NCBI GenBank assembly: GCA_910577945.1
Contig: CAJTNI010000008.1
Coordinates: 9,614-73,613 of the forward strand
DNA: 64,000 nt
Direction: 5' to 3'
Origin: an uncultured Christensenella sp.
GTDB taxonomy: Bacteria > Bacillota > Clostridia > Christensenellales > Pumilibacteraceae
The translations under genes and the position numbers were made by a program. Of this stretch, positions 53,509-59,930 are shown in pieces. Under the pieces are notes generated by a model. The model worked only from the letters and a program-made list of their open reading frames with translations, was not told the DNA's origin and made no database searches. How positions within the stretch are numbered: the first letter of the stretch is position 1; each line of letters opens with the position of its first letter.

Positions 53509-53538
53509 CTGCGCCGCGCCGATATCGTGAAATCGACG

Positions 53539-53568
53539 GCGACGCGATTGTCCGCCGAGCGCGGACGG
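53539..53568. repeat. GTCCGC-type dyad repeat, copy 1
   Basis: GGCGACGCGATTGTCCGCC leads into GAGCGCGGACGG. The copy at 53949-53979 differs at two or three positions and a short loop. GTCCGC and GCGGAC can pair. Confidence 0.55.
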
Positions 53569-53630
53569 GCTACGGCTGTGCCGAGCGCCTACGCAGTCAC
53601 GTGCGAATTTGCTCCGCCCGATGGCGGGTC

Positions 53631-53712
53631 TTTCCGTCCGATATGGCGTTAAACTCGCTCGCAGTAGCGCAGAGGCTACAACTTCGCTCGTTTGCCTTGT
53701 CTCGGACGGAAA
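53631..53712. repeat. Hairpin-forming intergenic element
   Basis: TTTCCGTCCGA at 53631-53641 and TCGGACGGAAA at 53702-53712 are perfect inverted 11-mers about 60 bp apart. The interior has partial further pairing (AAACTCGCTCG against CGCTCGTTT). It looks like a small non-autonomous dispersed element. Confidence 0.5.
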
Positions 53713-53737
53713 TTCCTCGCCCTCGGGTGCACAAGCA

Positions 53738-53772
53738 GTTTTGGCGCATTTAAACAATCAATGCGCCAAAAC
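53738..53772. repeat. Perfect 13-bp inverted repeat
   Basis: GTTTTGGCGCATT (53738-53750) and AATGCGCCAAAAC (53760-53772) surround a nine-base loop. There is no T run on the plus strand, so it is not a classical terminator in that direction. It may end transcription or bind a protein. Confidence 0.6.
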
Positions 53773-53799
53773 CGAAGCAAATATCGCCGCGACAGCTTG

Positions 53800-53967
53800 A
53801 CGAACAAGCGCACAAATATAGGTCGGCGGTTGAAATAGGTAGTTCTTTTACAGGCAAATAGTGAATTTTACAAACTGTCGGCGCTGTTCTTATCGCGCGC
53901 CCCTGCCAAAGCAAAACCCCCACCCGATGGGTGGGGGTTGGTGGCAGGGGCGACGCGACTGTCCGCT
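53800..53967 (-). repeat. Duplicated tRNA-Trp 3' end and trailer, copy without tRNA body
   Basis: This stretch repeats 54007-54168 at an offset of about 207 bp. Shared words, in order, include GCGAACAAGCGC-like, TTCTTTTACA, ACTGTCGGCGC-like, GCCAAAGCAAAA, the CCCACCC/GGGTGGG hairpin and TGGCAGGGGCGACGCGACT. It therefore contains the last 18-19 nucleotides of the tRNA (acceptor end with CCA and part of the T arm) and then diverges. Confidence 0.65.
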
Positions 53968-53979
53968 GAGCGCGGACGG
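53949..53979. repeat. GTCCGC-type dyad repeat, copy 2
   Basis: GGCGACGCGACTGTCCGCTG leads into AGCGCGGACGG, matching 53539-53568. It begins exactly at the remnant of the tRNA 3' end. Confidence 0.55.
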
Positions 53980-54123
53980 ACTTTGCCGCAAGCGGCAAGA
54001 GTCTAGCGAACAAGCGCCGAAAAAATCGTATCGAAAGGCAGTAGTTATTGTTCTTTTACAAGTGATAGGTTGGTTAGGCAAACAGTCGGCGCAAGCTCGT
54101 CGCGCACCCCCGCCAAAGCAAAA

Positions 54124-54145
54124 TCCCCACCCGTGTGGGTGGGGG
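54124..54145 (-). terminator. Terminator of tRNA-Trp
   Basis: On the minus strand CCCCCACCC and GGGTGGGGA pair around a four-base ACAC loop just after the tRNA CCA end, followed by TTTTGCTTT. A near-identical hairpin sits in the duplicated trailer at 53917-53938. Confidence 0.75.
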
Positions 54146-54149
54146 TTTG

Positions 54150-54225
54150 TGGCAGGGGCGACGCGACTCGAACACGCGACCAACGGTTTTGGAGACCGCG
54201 ACTCTACCAACTGAGCTACGCCCCT
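54150..54225 (-). tRNA. tRNA-Trp (anticodon CCA)
   Basis: The 76-nt minus-strand sequence folds as a tRNA: acceptor AGGGGCG with CGCCCCT, D arm TAGCTCAGTTGGTAGAG, anticodon arm GCGGTCTCCAAAACCG-like with CCA as anticodon, T arm GTGTTCGAGTC, and an encoded CCA end. It is the only tRNA I recognise in the window. It is opposite in direction to proC and to the upstream membrane-protein gene. Confidence 0.95.
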
Positions 54226-54281
54226 ATGCCTTAATATTCTATCATTGTTTTTTTTATAAGTCAATGAAAATGGGAGCATTT

Positions 54282-55094
54282 ATGAAAAATAAAATCGACG
54301 CGGCTGTCATAGGCTGCGGAGCAATGGGCGGCGCGGTCGTGTCGTGCTTGCTCAACCCGACGACGGCGGCGGTGCTAAAAGCGAGCGGCAGCGTTCTGCG
54401 CGTAACCGCGTGCGACACGGACGAGGCGAAGCTCATGCCGTTTAAAGGGCGGTGCGCCGTGACGCTTTCCGCCGCGCAGGCAACGGCGAATTGCGATTGC
54501 GTAATCGTCGCTTTGCCGTGCGCCGCCGCGCCCGCGCTTTCGCAATTAAACCTAGACGGCAAATTCGTAATATCGCTCATGGCGGGCGTAACGACCGACG
54601 CACTCTCGTCGCTCGCGCCGCGCGGCAAAATCGTGCGCGCGATGCCCAACCTCAACGCGACGGTCGGCGAGTCGTTTACGGCGTACTGCGCGACCGCGCT
54701 TTCCGAGTCGGATAAGCGTATAGTCGAACAAATATTAGGCAGTCTGGGCGCGTTCGAGGAAATGCCCGAACGCGATATCGAGGCGGCGACGGGGCTTGCG
54801 GGCTGCGCGCCCGCGTTCGTGTTTTCGGCAATCGAGGCGTTTTGCGCCGAGGCGGAGGCGCGCGGGTTCGCGCCCGAGCTTGCCAAGCGCATGGCGGTGC
54901 AGGCGTTTTACGGCAGCGCGCTTTGCGCCGAACGCTACGACGGCGCGCTCGACGCGCTTATATCCGATGTGGCGACGCCCGGCGGCGCGACGGCGGCGGG
55001 GCTTAAAGTATTGCGCGACGGCGAGTTCAAGAACACGCTGCGCGGCGCTATAAGCGCGGCGATAGCGCGCGCGGAGGAGATGCGCAATGGCTAA
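54282..55094 (+). CDS. proC: Pyrroline-5-carboxylate reductase
   Basis: A 270-residue enzyme for the last step of proline synthesis, using NAD(P)H. The N-terminal Rossmann motif AVIGCGAMGGAVV, then VIVALPCAAAP, ISLMAGVTTDAL, VRAMPNLNATVGES and the C-terminal ISDVATPGGATAAGLKVL are all typical. I start at ATG 54282 behind GGGAG; the longer frame from 54135 runs through the tRNA gene and is an artefact. The stop overlaps rnhA by eight bases. Confidence 0.96.
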   Translation: MKNKIDAAVIGCGAMGGAVVSCLLNPTTAAVLKASGSVLRVTACDTDEAKLMPFKGRCAVTLSAAQATANCDCVIVALPCAAAPALSQLNLDGKFVISLMAGVTTDALSSLAPRGKIVRAMPNLNATVGESFTAYCATALSESDKRIVEQILGSLGAFEEMPERDIEAATGLAGCAPAFVFSAIEAFCAEAEARGFAPELAKRMAVQAFYGSALCAERYDGALDALISDVATPGGATAAGLKVLRDGEFKNTLRGAISAAIARAEEMRNG

Positions 55095-55524
55095 GACGGT
55101 GGAAATCTATACCGACGGCGCGTGCAGCGGCAATCCCGGCAAGGGCGGGTGGTGCGCGATATTGCTGTACGGCGGCAATGAGAAGGTGCTCGCGGGCGGC
55201 GACCCCGATACCACCAACAACCGCATGGAGGTGTACGCCGCCATTGCGGGGCTTGCCGCGCTCAAAGAGCGGTGCGTCGTAAAGCTGTATTCCGACTCGG
55301 CGTATCTGGTAAACGCTATCGAACAGGGCTGGCTGGACGGGTGGCGCAGGAACGGCTGGAAAACCTCGGGCAAGCAGGCGGTCAAGAACAAGGATTTATG
55401 GGAGCGCCTGACCGAGCTGCTGCGCGCGCACGCAGTGACCTTCGTCAAGGTAAAGGGGCACGCGGACAACGTGTACAACAACCGCTGCGACGAGTACGCG
55501 CGCGCGGAAATCGGCAAGCTGTAA
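55087..55524 (+). CDS. rnhA: Ribonuclease HI
   Basis: A 145-residue RNase HI with the catalytic D-E-D-D set: Asp10 in IYTDGACSGNPGKGG, Glu in TTNNRMEVYAAIAGL, Asp in LYSDSAYLVNA, and the last Asp in NNRCDEYARAE after the flexible His (KGHADN). The basic handle region GWRRNGWKTSGKQAVKNKDL is present as in Escherichia coli. It removes RNA from RNA-DNA hybrids. It overlaps proC and is followed after 15 bp by the HD gene. Confidence 0.97.
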   Translation: MAKTVEIYTDGACSGNPGKGGWCAILLYGGNEKVLAGGDPDTTNNRMEVYAAIAGLAALKERCVVKLYSDSAYLVNAIEQGWLDGWRRNGWKTSGKQAVKNKDLWERLTELLRAHAVTFVKVKGHADNVYNNRCDEYARAEIGKL

Positions 55525-55539
55525 GGAGGTAATCGAGTT

Positions 55540-56142
55540 ATGATGACGGTAGCGCAAGCGGAAAAGGAATTGGAAGAAGCGGCGGCAATGACGCCCGGGC
55601 AATGGGTGCCGCACAGCCGCTCGGCGGGGCTCAACGCGCGGCTGATTGCCGAGAAATGCGGCATGGACGGCGACAGAGCGTATATATTCGGGTTGCTGCA
55701 CGATATAGGTCGGCGCAAAGGCTCGTGGGATATAGTGCATATTTTCGACGGGTACGACTACATGGTCGAAAAGGGCGAGCATGAGGTCGCGCGCATTTGC
55801 CTTACGCATTCGTTCCCCGCGAAAAATTATGCGGGCACGTACATAGCCAACGCGAGCTGTACGGACGAGCAAAAGAGGTTTATCCGCGAGTATATCGACG
55901 GGATAGAGTTCGACGACTACGACCTGCTGATACAGCTTTGCGACAGCATATCGCTGCCGAGCGGCGCGTGCATTATGGAAAAGCGACTTGTGGACGTGGT
56001 GCTGCGCCACGGCATACGCGAGTATTCCGTCGAGCGTTGGCGCAAGTTCATCGACATTAAAAAATACTTCGACGCGCGCTGCGGCTGTAATATATACACG
56101 CTGCTGCCAAACGTGTACGAAAACTCGATAGTCAGTTTGTAG
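55540..56142 (+). CDS. HD-domain metal-dependent phosphohydrolase, unknown substrate
   Basis: A 200-residue protein with the HD superfamily pattern: His25 in WVPHSRSAG, the paired residues in GLLHDIGRRKGSWD and a later Asp in QLCDSISLP. HD proteins hydrolyse nucleotides, cyclic nucleotides or other phosphate esters, and the substrate cannot be told here. The protein is shorter than GGDEF/HD-GYP types and has no extra domain. It follows AAGGAGG, in the proC-rnhA transcript, and is ended by a strong hairpin. Confidence 0.8.
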   Translation: MMTVAQAEKELEEAAAMTPGQWVPHSRSAGLNARLIAEKCGMDGDRAYIFGLLHDIGRRKGSWDIVHIFDGYDYMVEKGEHEVARICLTHSFPAKNYAGTYIANASCTDEQKRFIREYIDGIEFDDYDLLIQLCDSISLPSGACIMEKRLVDVVLRHGIREYSVERWRKFIDIKKYFDARCGCNIYTLLPNVYENSIVSL

Positions 56143-56146
56143 AACG

Positions 56147-56180
56147 AAAAAGCGGCTTGATTGCGGTCATGCCGCTTTTT
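56147..56180. terminator. Terminator after the HD gene
   Basis: AAAAAGCGGC (56147-56156) and GCCGCTTTTT (56171-56180) form a perfect 10-bp stem with a 14-base loop, with A and T runs on either side, so it may work in both directions. Confidence 0.8.
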
Positions 56181-56228
56181 CGATACGCGGATATCGTTAT
56201 AATTCGACAAACTACATATAATATAAGT

Positions 56229-57083
56229 GTGAAGCAACAAACGAAAACGGCGGTTATCAAGTCGGTTATAAGCCTGCTCGGCATAGGCGTAGCGGCGGCG
56301 TGCGGACTGCTGATATACGAACGCGCCGTCGTTTATTACGTTACGGTAACGGCGGTAACGCTTTGCGCGGCGGCGTATAACGTAATCGACGGCGAAAAGC
56401 ACCCGCAGGCGTCGCGCGTCGCGCTCGTGCTCGCTGTGCTGGCGATTGTCGTGGCGGCGTGCTATGTGACGTACTTGTCCACGGGGCTGTCCGAACGCTT
56501 TAACGATTTCGACGCGCTCAAACGTTTTATACTAGACAGCGGGTTTTGGGGTGTGGCGGTGTTTATCGGGCTGACGGTGTTTCAAGTTGTGGTGCTGCCC
56601 ATACCCGAAGCGGTTACTATACTGCTGGGCGTGGCGATTTACGGCGCGACGGTCAGCTTTATACTGTCGGTAATCGGCACGATGATTGGCGCGTTGATAT
56701 CGTTTGCGCTCGGCAAGGTGTTCGGGCGCAGGCTGTGTAATTGGATGTTCGGCAAGGAGAACACCGAAAAGTACGCGAAGCTGCTCGGCGAAAAGGGCAG
56801 GTTCGTGTTTATAATCATGCTGCTGTTCCCCGCGTTCCCCGACGACATGCTGTGCATGATTGCGGGCATAACGTCCATGTCGTACGTGTACTTTACCGTC
56901 GTGTGCTTGCTCACCCGACCCGTAATGATAGGCATTACGGCGTATCTGGGCAGCGGCATAATCCCGTTCGACGGTTGGGGAATAGCGGTATGGACGGCGA
57001 TTGCGTGCTTGATGCTCGTGGCGTTCATTTTAATCGGTGCGGTCAAGCGCAAAATCGAATCGCGCAGTCGCGGGCGGCGCTAG
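56229..57083 (+). CDS. VTT-domain membrane protein (TVP38/TMEM64 or DedA-like)
   Basis: A membrane protein of about 284 residues with six or so helices. The central region has the VTT features: LPIPEAVTILLGVAIYG, VIGTMIGALISFALGKVFGR and FPAFPDDMLCMIAGITSMSY. Members are linked to lipid or polyprenyl-phosphate movement and to membrane integrity, but the substrate here is unknown. The start is uncertain. The open frame reaches back to 56157, inside the upstream terminator, so I prefer GTG 56229 (VKQQTKTAVIK). TATAAT boxes at 56198-56203 and 56217-56222 leave almost no leader, and there is no ribosome binding site. The gene is followed by the T-box leader of thrS. Confidence 0.8.
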   Translation: MKQQTKTAVIKSVISLLGIGVAAACGLLIYERAVVYYVTVTAVTLCAAAYNVIDGEKHPQASRVALVLAVLAIVVAACYVTYLSTGLSERFNDFDALKRFILDSGFWGVAVFIGLTVFQVVVLPIPEAVTILLGVAIYGATVSFILSVIGTMIGALISFALGKVFGRRLCNWMFGKENTEKYAKLLGEKGRFVFIIMLLFPAFPDDMLCMIAGITSMSYVYFTVVCLLTRPVMIGITAYLGSGIIPFDGWGIAVWTAIACLMLVAFILIGAVKRKIESRSRGRR

Positions 57084-57120
57084 CGGCGCGCGTTAATTTC
57101 CGACTTGTCTCTTAAATCGC

Positions 57121-57149
57121 TTGACATTGCGGCGGCGCGGTGGTAAAAT
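57121..57149 (+). promoter_or_regulatory. Promoter of the thrS T-box leader
   Basis: TTGACA (57121-57126) and TAAAAT (57144-57149) with a 17-bp spacer and a TGG extended -10. Transcription should start near 57156. Confidence 0.85.
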
Positions 57150-57155
57150 TAAGTT

Positions 57156-57376
57156 CAATCGAATATTCCGTATCGGCGGACAAGTAGCCGCGTGGAGATT
57201 TTCAGAGAGCAAAGGGTTGCTGCGACTTTGCATTCGAGACGCCAAGCGAAACCACCGCTTAACGACGGGAGCGGCTTGCCGCATGCAAGAAACAAGGCGC
57301 TATTTTTTGCGCGAATTAAGGTGGAACCACGGTTAGCAATCGTCCTTAGACTTATCGGTCTCGGGACGTTTTTTTT
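57156..57376 (+). promoter_or_regulatory. T-box riboswitch, threonine-specific, controlling thrS
   Basis: The leader has the AGAGAGC/GCTGCGA stem I tip elements at about 57205-57233, a likely specifier ACC (threonine codon) at 57251-57253 after GCGAA, the conserved T-box AGGTGGAACCACGG at 57319-57332 and a terminator stem (CGTCCTTAGAC with GGTCTCGGGACG, 57341-57368) followed by eight T. Uncharged tRNA-Thr would pair with the specifier and T-box and favour the antiterminator, turning on thrS. Confidence 0.92.
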
Positions 57377-57436
57377 GCGAAAACGCGGCGTTGCGGCAGG
57401 CGACTTGACGACAATCATTCTCACGGGAGATTTTAT

Positions 57437-59371
57437 ATGAAAATCACACTCAAAGACGGAAACGTAATAGAAGTAGAAAACGGCTCTACTTGCGAGCAAA
57501 TTGCGCGCGGAATCAGCGAAAACCTGTGGCGCGCCGCGCTCGTCGCGCGCGTAAACGACGAGCTTGTAGACCTCAAAACGCCGCTCAACGGCGACTGCAA
57601 GCTGGAAATCCTCACGTACAGGGACGAGGCGGCGCAAGAGGTGTACCGCCATACCGCGTCGCATATTCTCGCGCAGGCGATTAAGCACGTGTACCCTGCG
57701 GCAAAGCTCGCCATCGGTCCCGCGACCAACGTCGGATATTACTACGATATAGATTTGCCGTTCGCCATAACCATGGACGATTTGGCGGTTGTGGAAAACG
57801 AAATGAACGAGATAATTTCCGCGGATTTGCCTATCGAGCGCGTAACGGTAACGCGCAAGCAGGCGCTCGCGCAAATGCAGGGGTTCGGCGAGGTGTACAA
57901 AATGCAGCTCATCGAGGAGCTGCCTGCGCGCAGCAAGATAACGCTGTACCGCCAAGGCAATTTCGTGGACCTGTGCCGCGGTCCGCACCTGCCGTCCACG
58001 GGCAAGGTAAAGCACGTCAAGCTCACGCAGCTCGCGGGCGCGTATTGGAAGGGCGACGAGCACAACAAAATGCTCACGCGCATATACGGCGTGGCGTTTG
58101 AAAAGAAATCGGAGGTCGAGGAGTACCTGACCAAGCTCGCGGAGGCGAAAAAGCGCGACCACAACAAACTCGGGCGCGACTTGCAGCTCTTTATGACGGA
58201 GGAGCGCATCGGACAGGGCTTGCCGCTCATGATGCCCAAGGGCGCGAAAATCATGCAGACCATGCAGCGGTTCGTCGAGGACGAGGAGGCGCGGCGCGGA
58301 TACATGCTCACTATGACGCCGTACATGGCAAAGAGCGATTTGTTCAAGCTCAGCGGGCATTGGGAGCACTACCGCGACAAAATGTTCATAATGGGCGACG
58401 AGGTAATGGACGAGGAGGTGCTCGCGCTCCGTCCCATGACGTGTCCGTTCCAATACATGATTTACAAAAACGGGCTCAAAAGCTACCGCGATTTGCCGTG
58501 CCGCTACAACGAGACGAGCAAGCTATTCCGAAAAGAGGCGAGCGGCGAAATGCACGGACTGATACGCGTGCGGCAGTTCACTCTGTCCGAGGGGCATATC
58601 GTGTGCACGCCGTCTCAGTTGGAGGACGAGTTCCGCGGCGCGCTCGATTTGTGTATGTATATGCTCGACGTGCTCGGGCTGCGCGACGATATTTCGTTCA
58701 GGTTCTCGCGTTGGGACCCCAAGGATAAGGAAAAGTTCATTTACGAGCCGAAAAAGTGGAAGGCGGCGGAGGACACCATGAAAACCATTCTCGACGACAT
58801 CGGCTTGAAATACGTCGAGGGTATAGGCGAAGCGGCGTTCTACGGACCTAAGCTCGATTTGCAGATTAAAAACGTGTACGGCAAAGAGGACACGCTCATT
58901 ACGATACAGGTGGATATGTTCCTCGCCGAAAAGTTCGACATGACGTATGTGGACGAAAACGGCGTAAAGCAAACGCCGTATATAATCCACCGCAGCTCTA
59001 TCGGCTGCTACGAGCGCACGCTCGCATTGCTCATCGAAAAGTACGGCGGCGCGTTCCCGCTGTGGCTTTCGCCCGAACAGGTGCGCGTGCTGTCGCTCAC
59101 CGAGCGCACTGCGGGCGCGTGCGACGGCATTGTCAAAAAGCTCAAAGAGTCGGGCGTGCTCGCGACGGTCGATAACCGCAACGAAAAAATCGGGTACAAG
59201 ATACGCGAAGCGCAGGTCGACAAAGTGCCGTACATGCTTATAGTCGGCGACAAAGAAGCGGCGGCGGGCACGGTGTCCGTGCGCCACAGAAACGACGACC
59301 TCGGGCAAATGAGCTACGACGATTTCCTTAAAACGATTAGCGAGGAAATCGAAACCAAAGCGATTAAATAG
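57437..59371 (+). CDS. thrS: Threonyl-tRNA synthetase
   Basis: A 644-residue class II synthetase with a TGS domain (1 to about 60), the editing-type SAD domain with HTASHILAQAI (about residue 72) and CRGPHLPSTGK, the catalytic core with zinc-binding MTCPFQY and motif 2-like RYNETSKLFRKEASG plus MHGLIRVRQFTLSEGH, the zinc His later in IIHRSSIGCYERT, and a C-terminal anticodon domain (about 540-640). It charges tRNA-Thr. Expression is set by the T-box directly upstream. The ATG follows GGGAG. Confidence 0.98.
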   Translation: MKITLKDGNVIEVENGSTCEQIARGISENLWRAALVARVNDELVDLKTPLNGDCKLEILTYRDEAAQEVYRHTASHILAQAIKHVYPAAKLAIGPATNVGYYYDIDLPFAITMDDLAVVENEMNEIISADLPIERVTVTRKQALAQMQGFGEVYKMQLIEELPARSKITLYRQGNFVDLCRGPHLPSTGKVKHVKLTQLAGAYWKGDEHNKMLTRIYGVAFEKKSEVEEYLTKLAEAKKRDHNKLGRDLQLFMTEERIGQGLPLMMPKGAKIMQTMQRFVEDEEARRGYMLTMTPYMAKSDLFKLSGHWEHYRDKMFIMGDEVMDEEVLALRPMTCPFQYMIYKNGLKSYRDLPCRYNETSKLFRKEASGEMHGLIRVRQFTLSEGHIVCTPSQLEDEFRGALDLCMYMLDVLGLRDDISFRFSRWDPKDKEKFIYEPKKWKAAEDTMKTILDDIGLKYVEGIGEAAFYGPKLDLQIKNVYGKEDTLITIQVDMFLAEKFDMTYVDENGVKQTPYIIHRSSIGCYERTLALLIEKYGGAFPLWLSPEQVRVLSLTERTAGACDGIVKKLKESGVLATVDNRNEKIGYKIREAQVDKVPYMLIVGDKEAAAGTVSVRHRNDDLGQMSYDDFLKTISEEIETKAIK

Positions 59372-59431
59372 ACGATAACCGCATAGTTTAAGCGCGGCGC
59401 TTCCGTTACCGAAACGCCGTCCGAGACAGTT

Positions 59432-59465
59432 AAAGCGACGCGCCGAATGGTCGCGTCGCTTTTTG
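59432..59465 (+). terminator. Terminator of thrS
   Basis: AAAGCGACGCG (59432-59442) and CGCGTCGCTTT (59452-59462) form an 11-bp stem with a nine-base loop followed by TTTGCG. It also lies at the convergent end of the minus-strand operon. Confidence 0.85.
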
Positions 59466-59497
59466 CGTGTGCAAAAGTATTGTGCCGAGAAAAGCAG

Positions 59498-59668
59498 CTA
59501 GTCGATATTCAGATATTCGTATTTGTTGTAATTGGTGACGACTAAGTACAAAAACGCGTAACCGAAAAACGATACGACGTAATCGACGTCCGCTTTGTCG
59601 GACATGGCGATTTTAAGAGTGTGCGTTTCGTACGGCGCGGCGGGTGAACGTTTCGTATGCGGGCGCGG
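59498..59668 (-). other. Frameshifted 3' coding remnant of the 59613 gene
   Basis: On the minus strand, in the frame +1 to the 59613-59912 ORF, 56 codons are open to the TAG at 59500-59498. They read in part APYETHTLKIAMSDKADVD and SFFGYAFLYLVVTNYNKYEY. This has natural codon use and amino-acid composition and repeats the 'YET' of the upstream frame (AYETFT). It therefore looks like the proper C-terminus of the preceding ORF, separated by a one-base shift between 59616 and 59668. Confidence 0.5.
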
Positions 59669-59912
59669 CTAAGCCGTCGAGCAGTCGCTTTATGCGCTTG
59701 CGCGTTTCGTCTGCCGAGAGCTCCGCGCAGCTGCCGACGAGCGCGTACGTTTTGCCGATTGTCCACGCGCCGTGCGAGTACAGTATTACCGCGTTGCGCA
59801 AAAGCCGATAGTCGCGCGTCGATTTGTCCGCGCCGAGGTGGGCGAGAAACAGGTCTGCGAGGAAATTTATTTCCGCATCGTTTAGAAGCTTGTCGTGAGA
59901 AAAGTTTTGCAT
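59613..59912 (-). CDS. Small Spo0A-C-like helical protein, probably frameshifted at its 3' end
   Basis: A 99-residue ORF. Its middle, HLGADKSTRDYRLLRNAVIL then GKTYALVGSCAELSADETRK and RIKRLL, follows the layout of the Spo0A C-terminal DNA-binding domain (LG...GYxYLRxAI ... Yxx(V/I)A ... VERAIRxAI), though at low identity. It would be a stand-alone DNA-binding domain without the receiver part. The last residues (RRAVRNAHS) look out of frame; a better C-terminus of about 45 residues continues in the +1 frame to 59498. So this is either a decayed gene, a sequencing error, or one needing a frameshift. It starts 18 bp after the recombinase stop on the same strand, so it is the third gene of a PadR-recombinase operon. 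The family call is tentative. Confidence 0.5.
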   Translation of the reverse strand: MQNFSHDKLLNDAEINFLADLFLAHLGADKSTRDYRLLRNAVILYSHGAWTIGKTYALVGSCAELSADETRKRIKRLLDGLAAPAYETFTRRAVRNAHS

Positions 59913-59930
59913 GATATCTTGCGCGCGCGG

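Larger units (their letters stand above)
53509..54149. other. Repeat-rich intergenic region upstream of proC
   Basis: This 641-bp spacer contains no believable gene. It holds two copies of a GTCCGC/GCGGAC repeat (53539-53568, 53949-53979), an 82-bp hairpin-type element (53631-53712), a perfect 13-bp inverted repeat (53738-53772) and two tandem copies of a tRNA-trailer unit (53800-53967 and, running into the tRNA, 54007-54168). Confidence 0.7.

Noticed and set aside
53509..54279. Small ORFs in the repeat-rich spacer
   Set aside because: They cross repeats, the hairpins and the tRNA gene, with no ribosome sites or domain-like sequence.
54135..54281. Upstream extension of proC
   Set aside because: It runs through the minus-strand tRNA-Trp and its terminator; the ATG at 54282 has a ribosome site and gives the correct Rossmann start.
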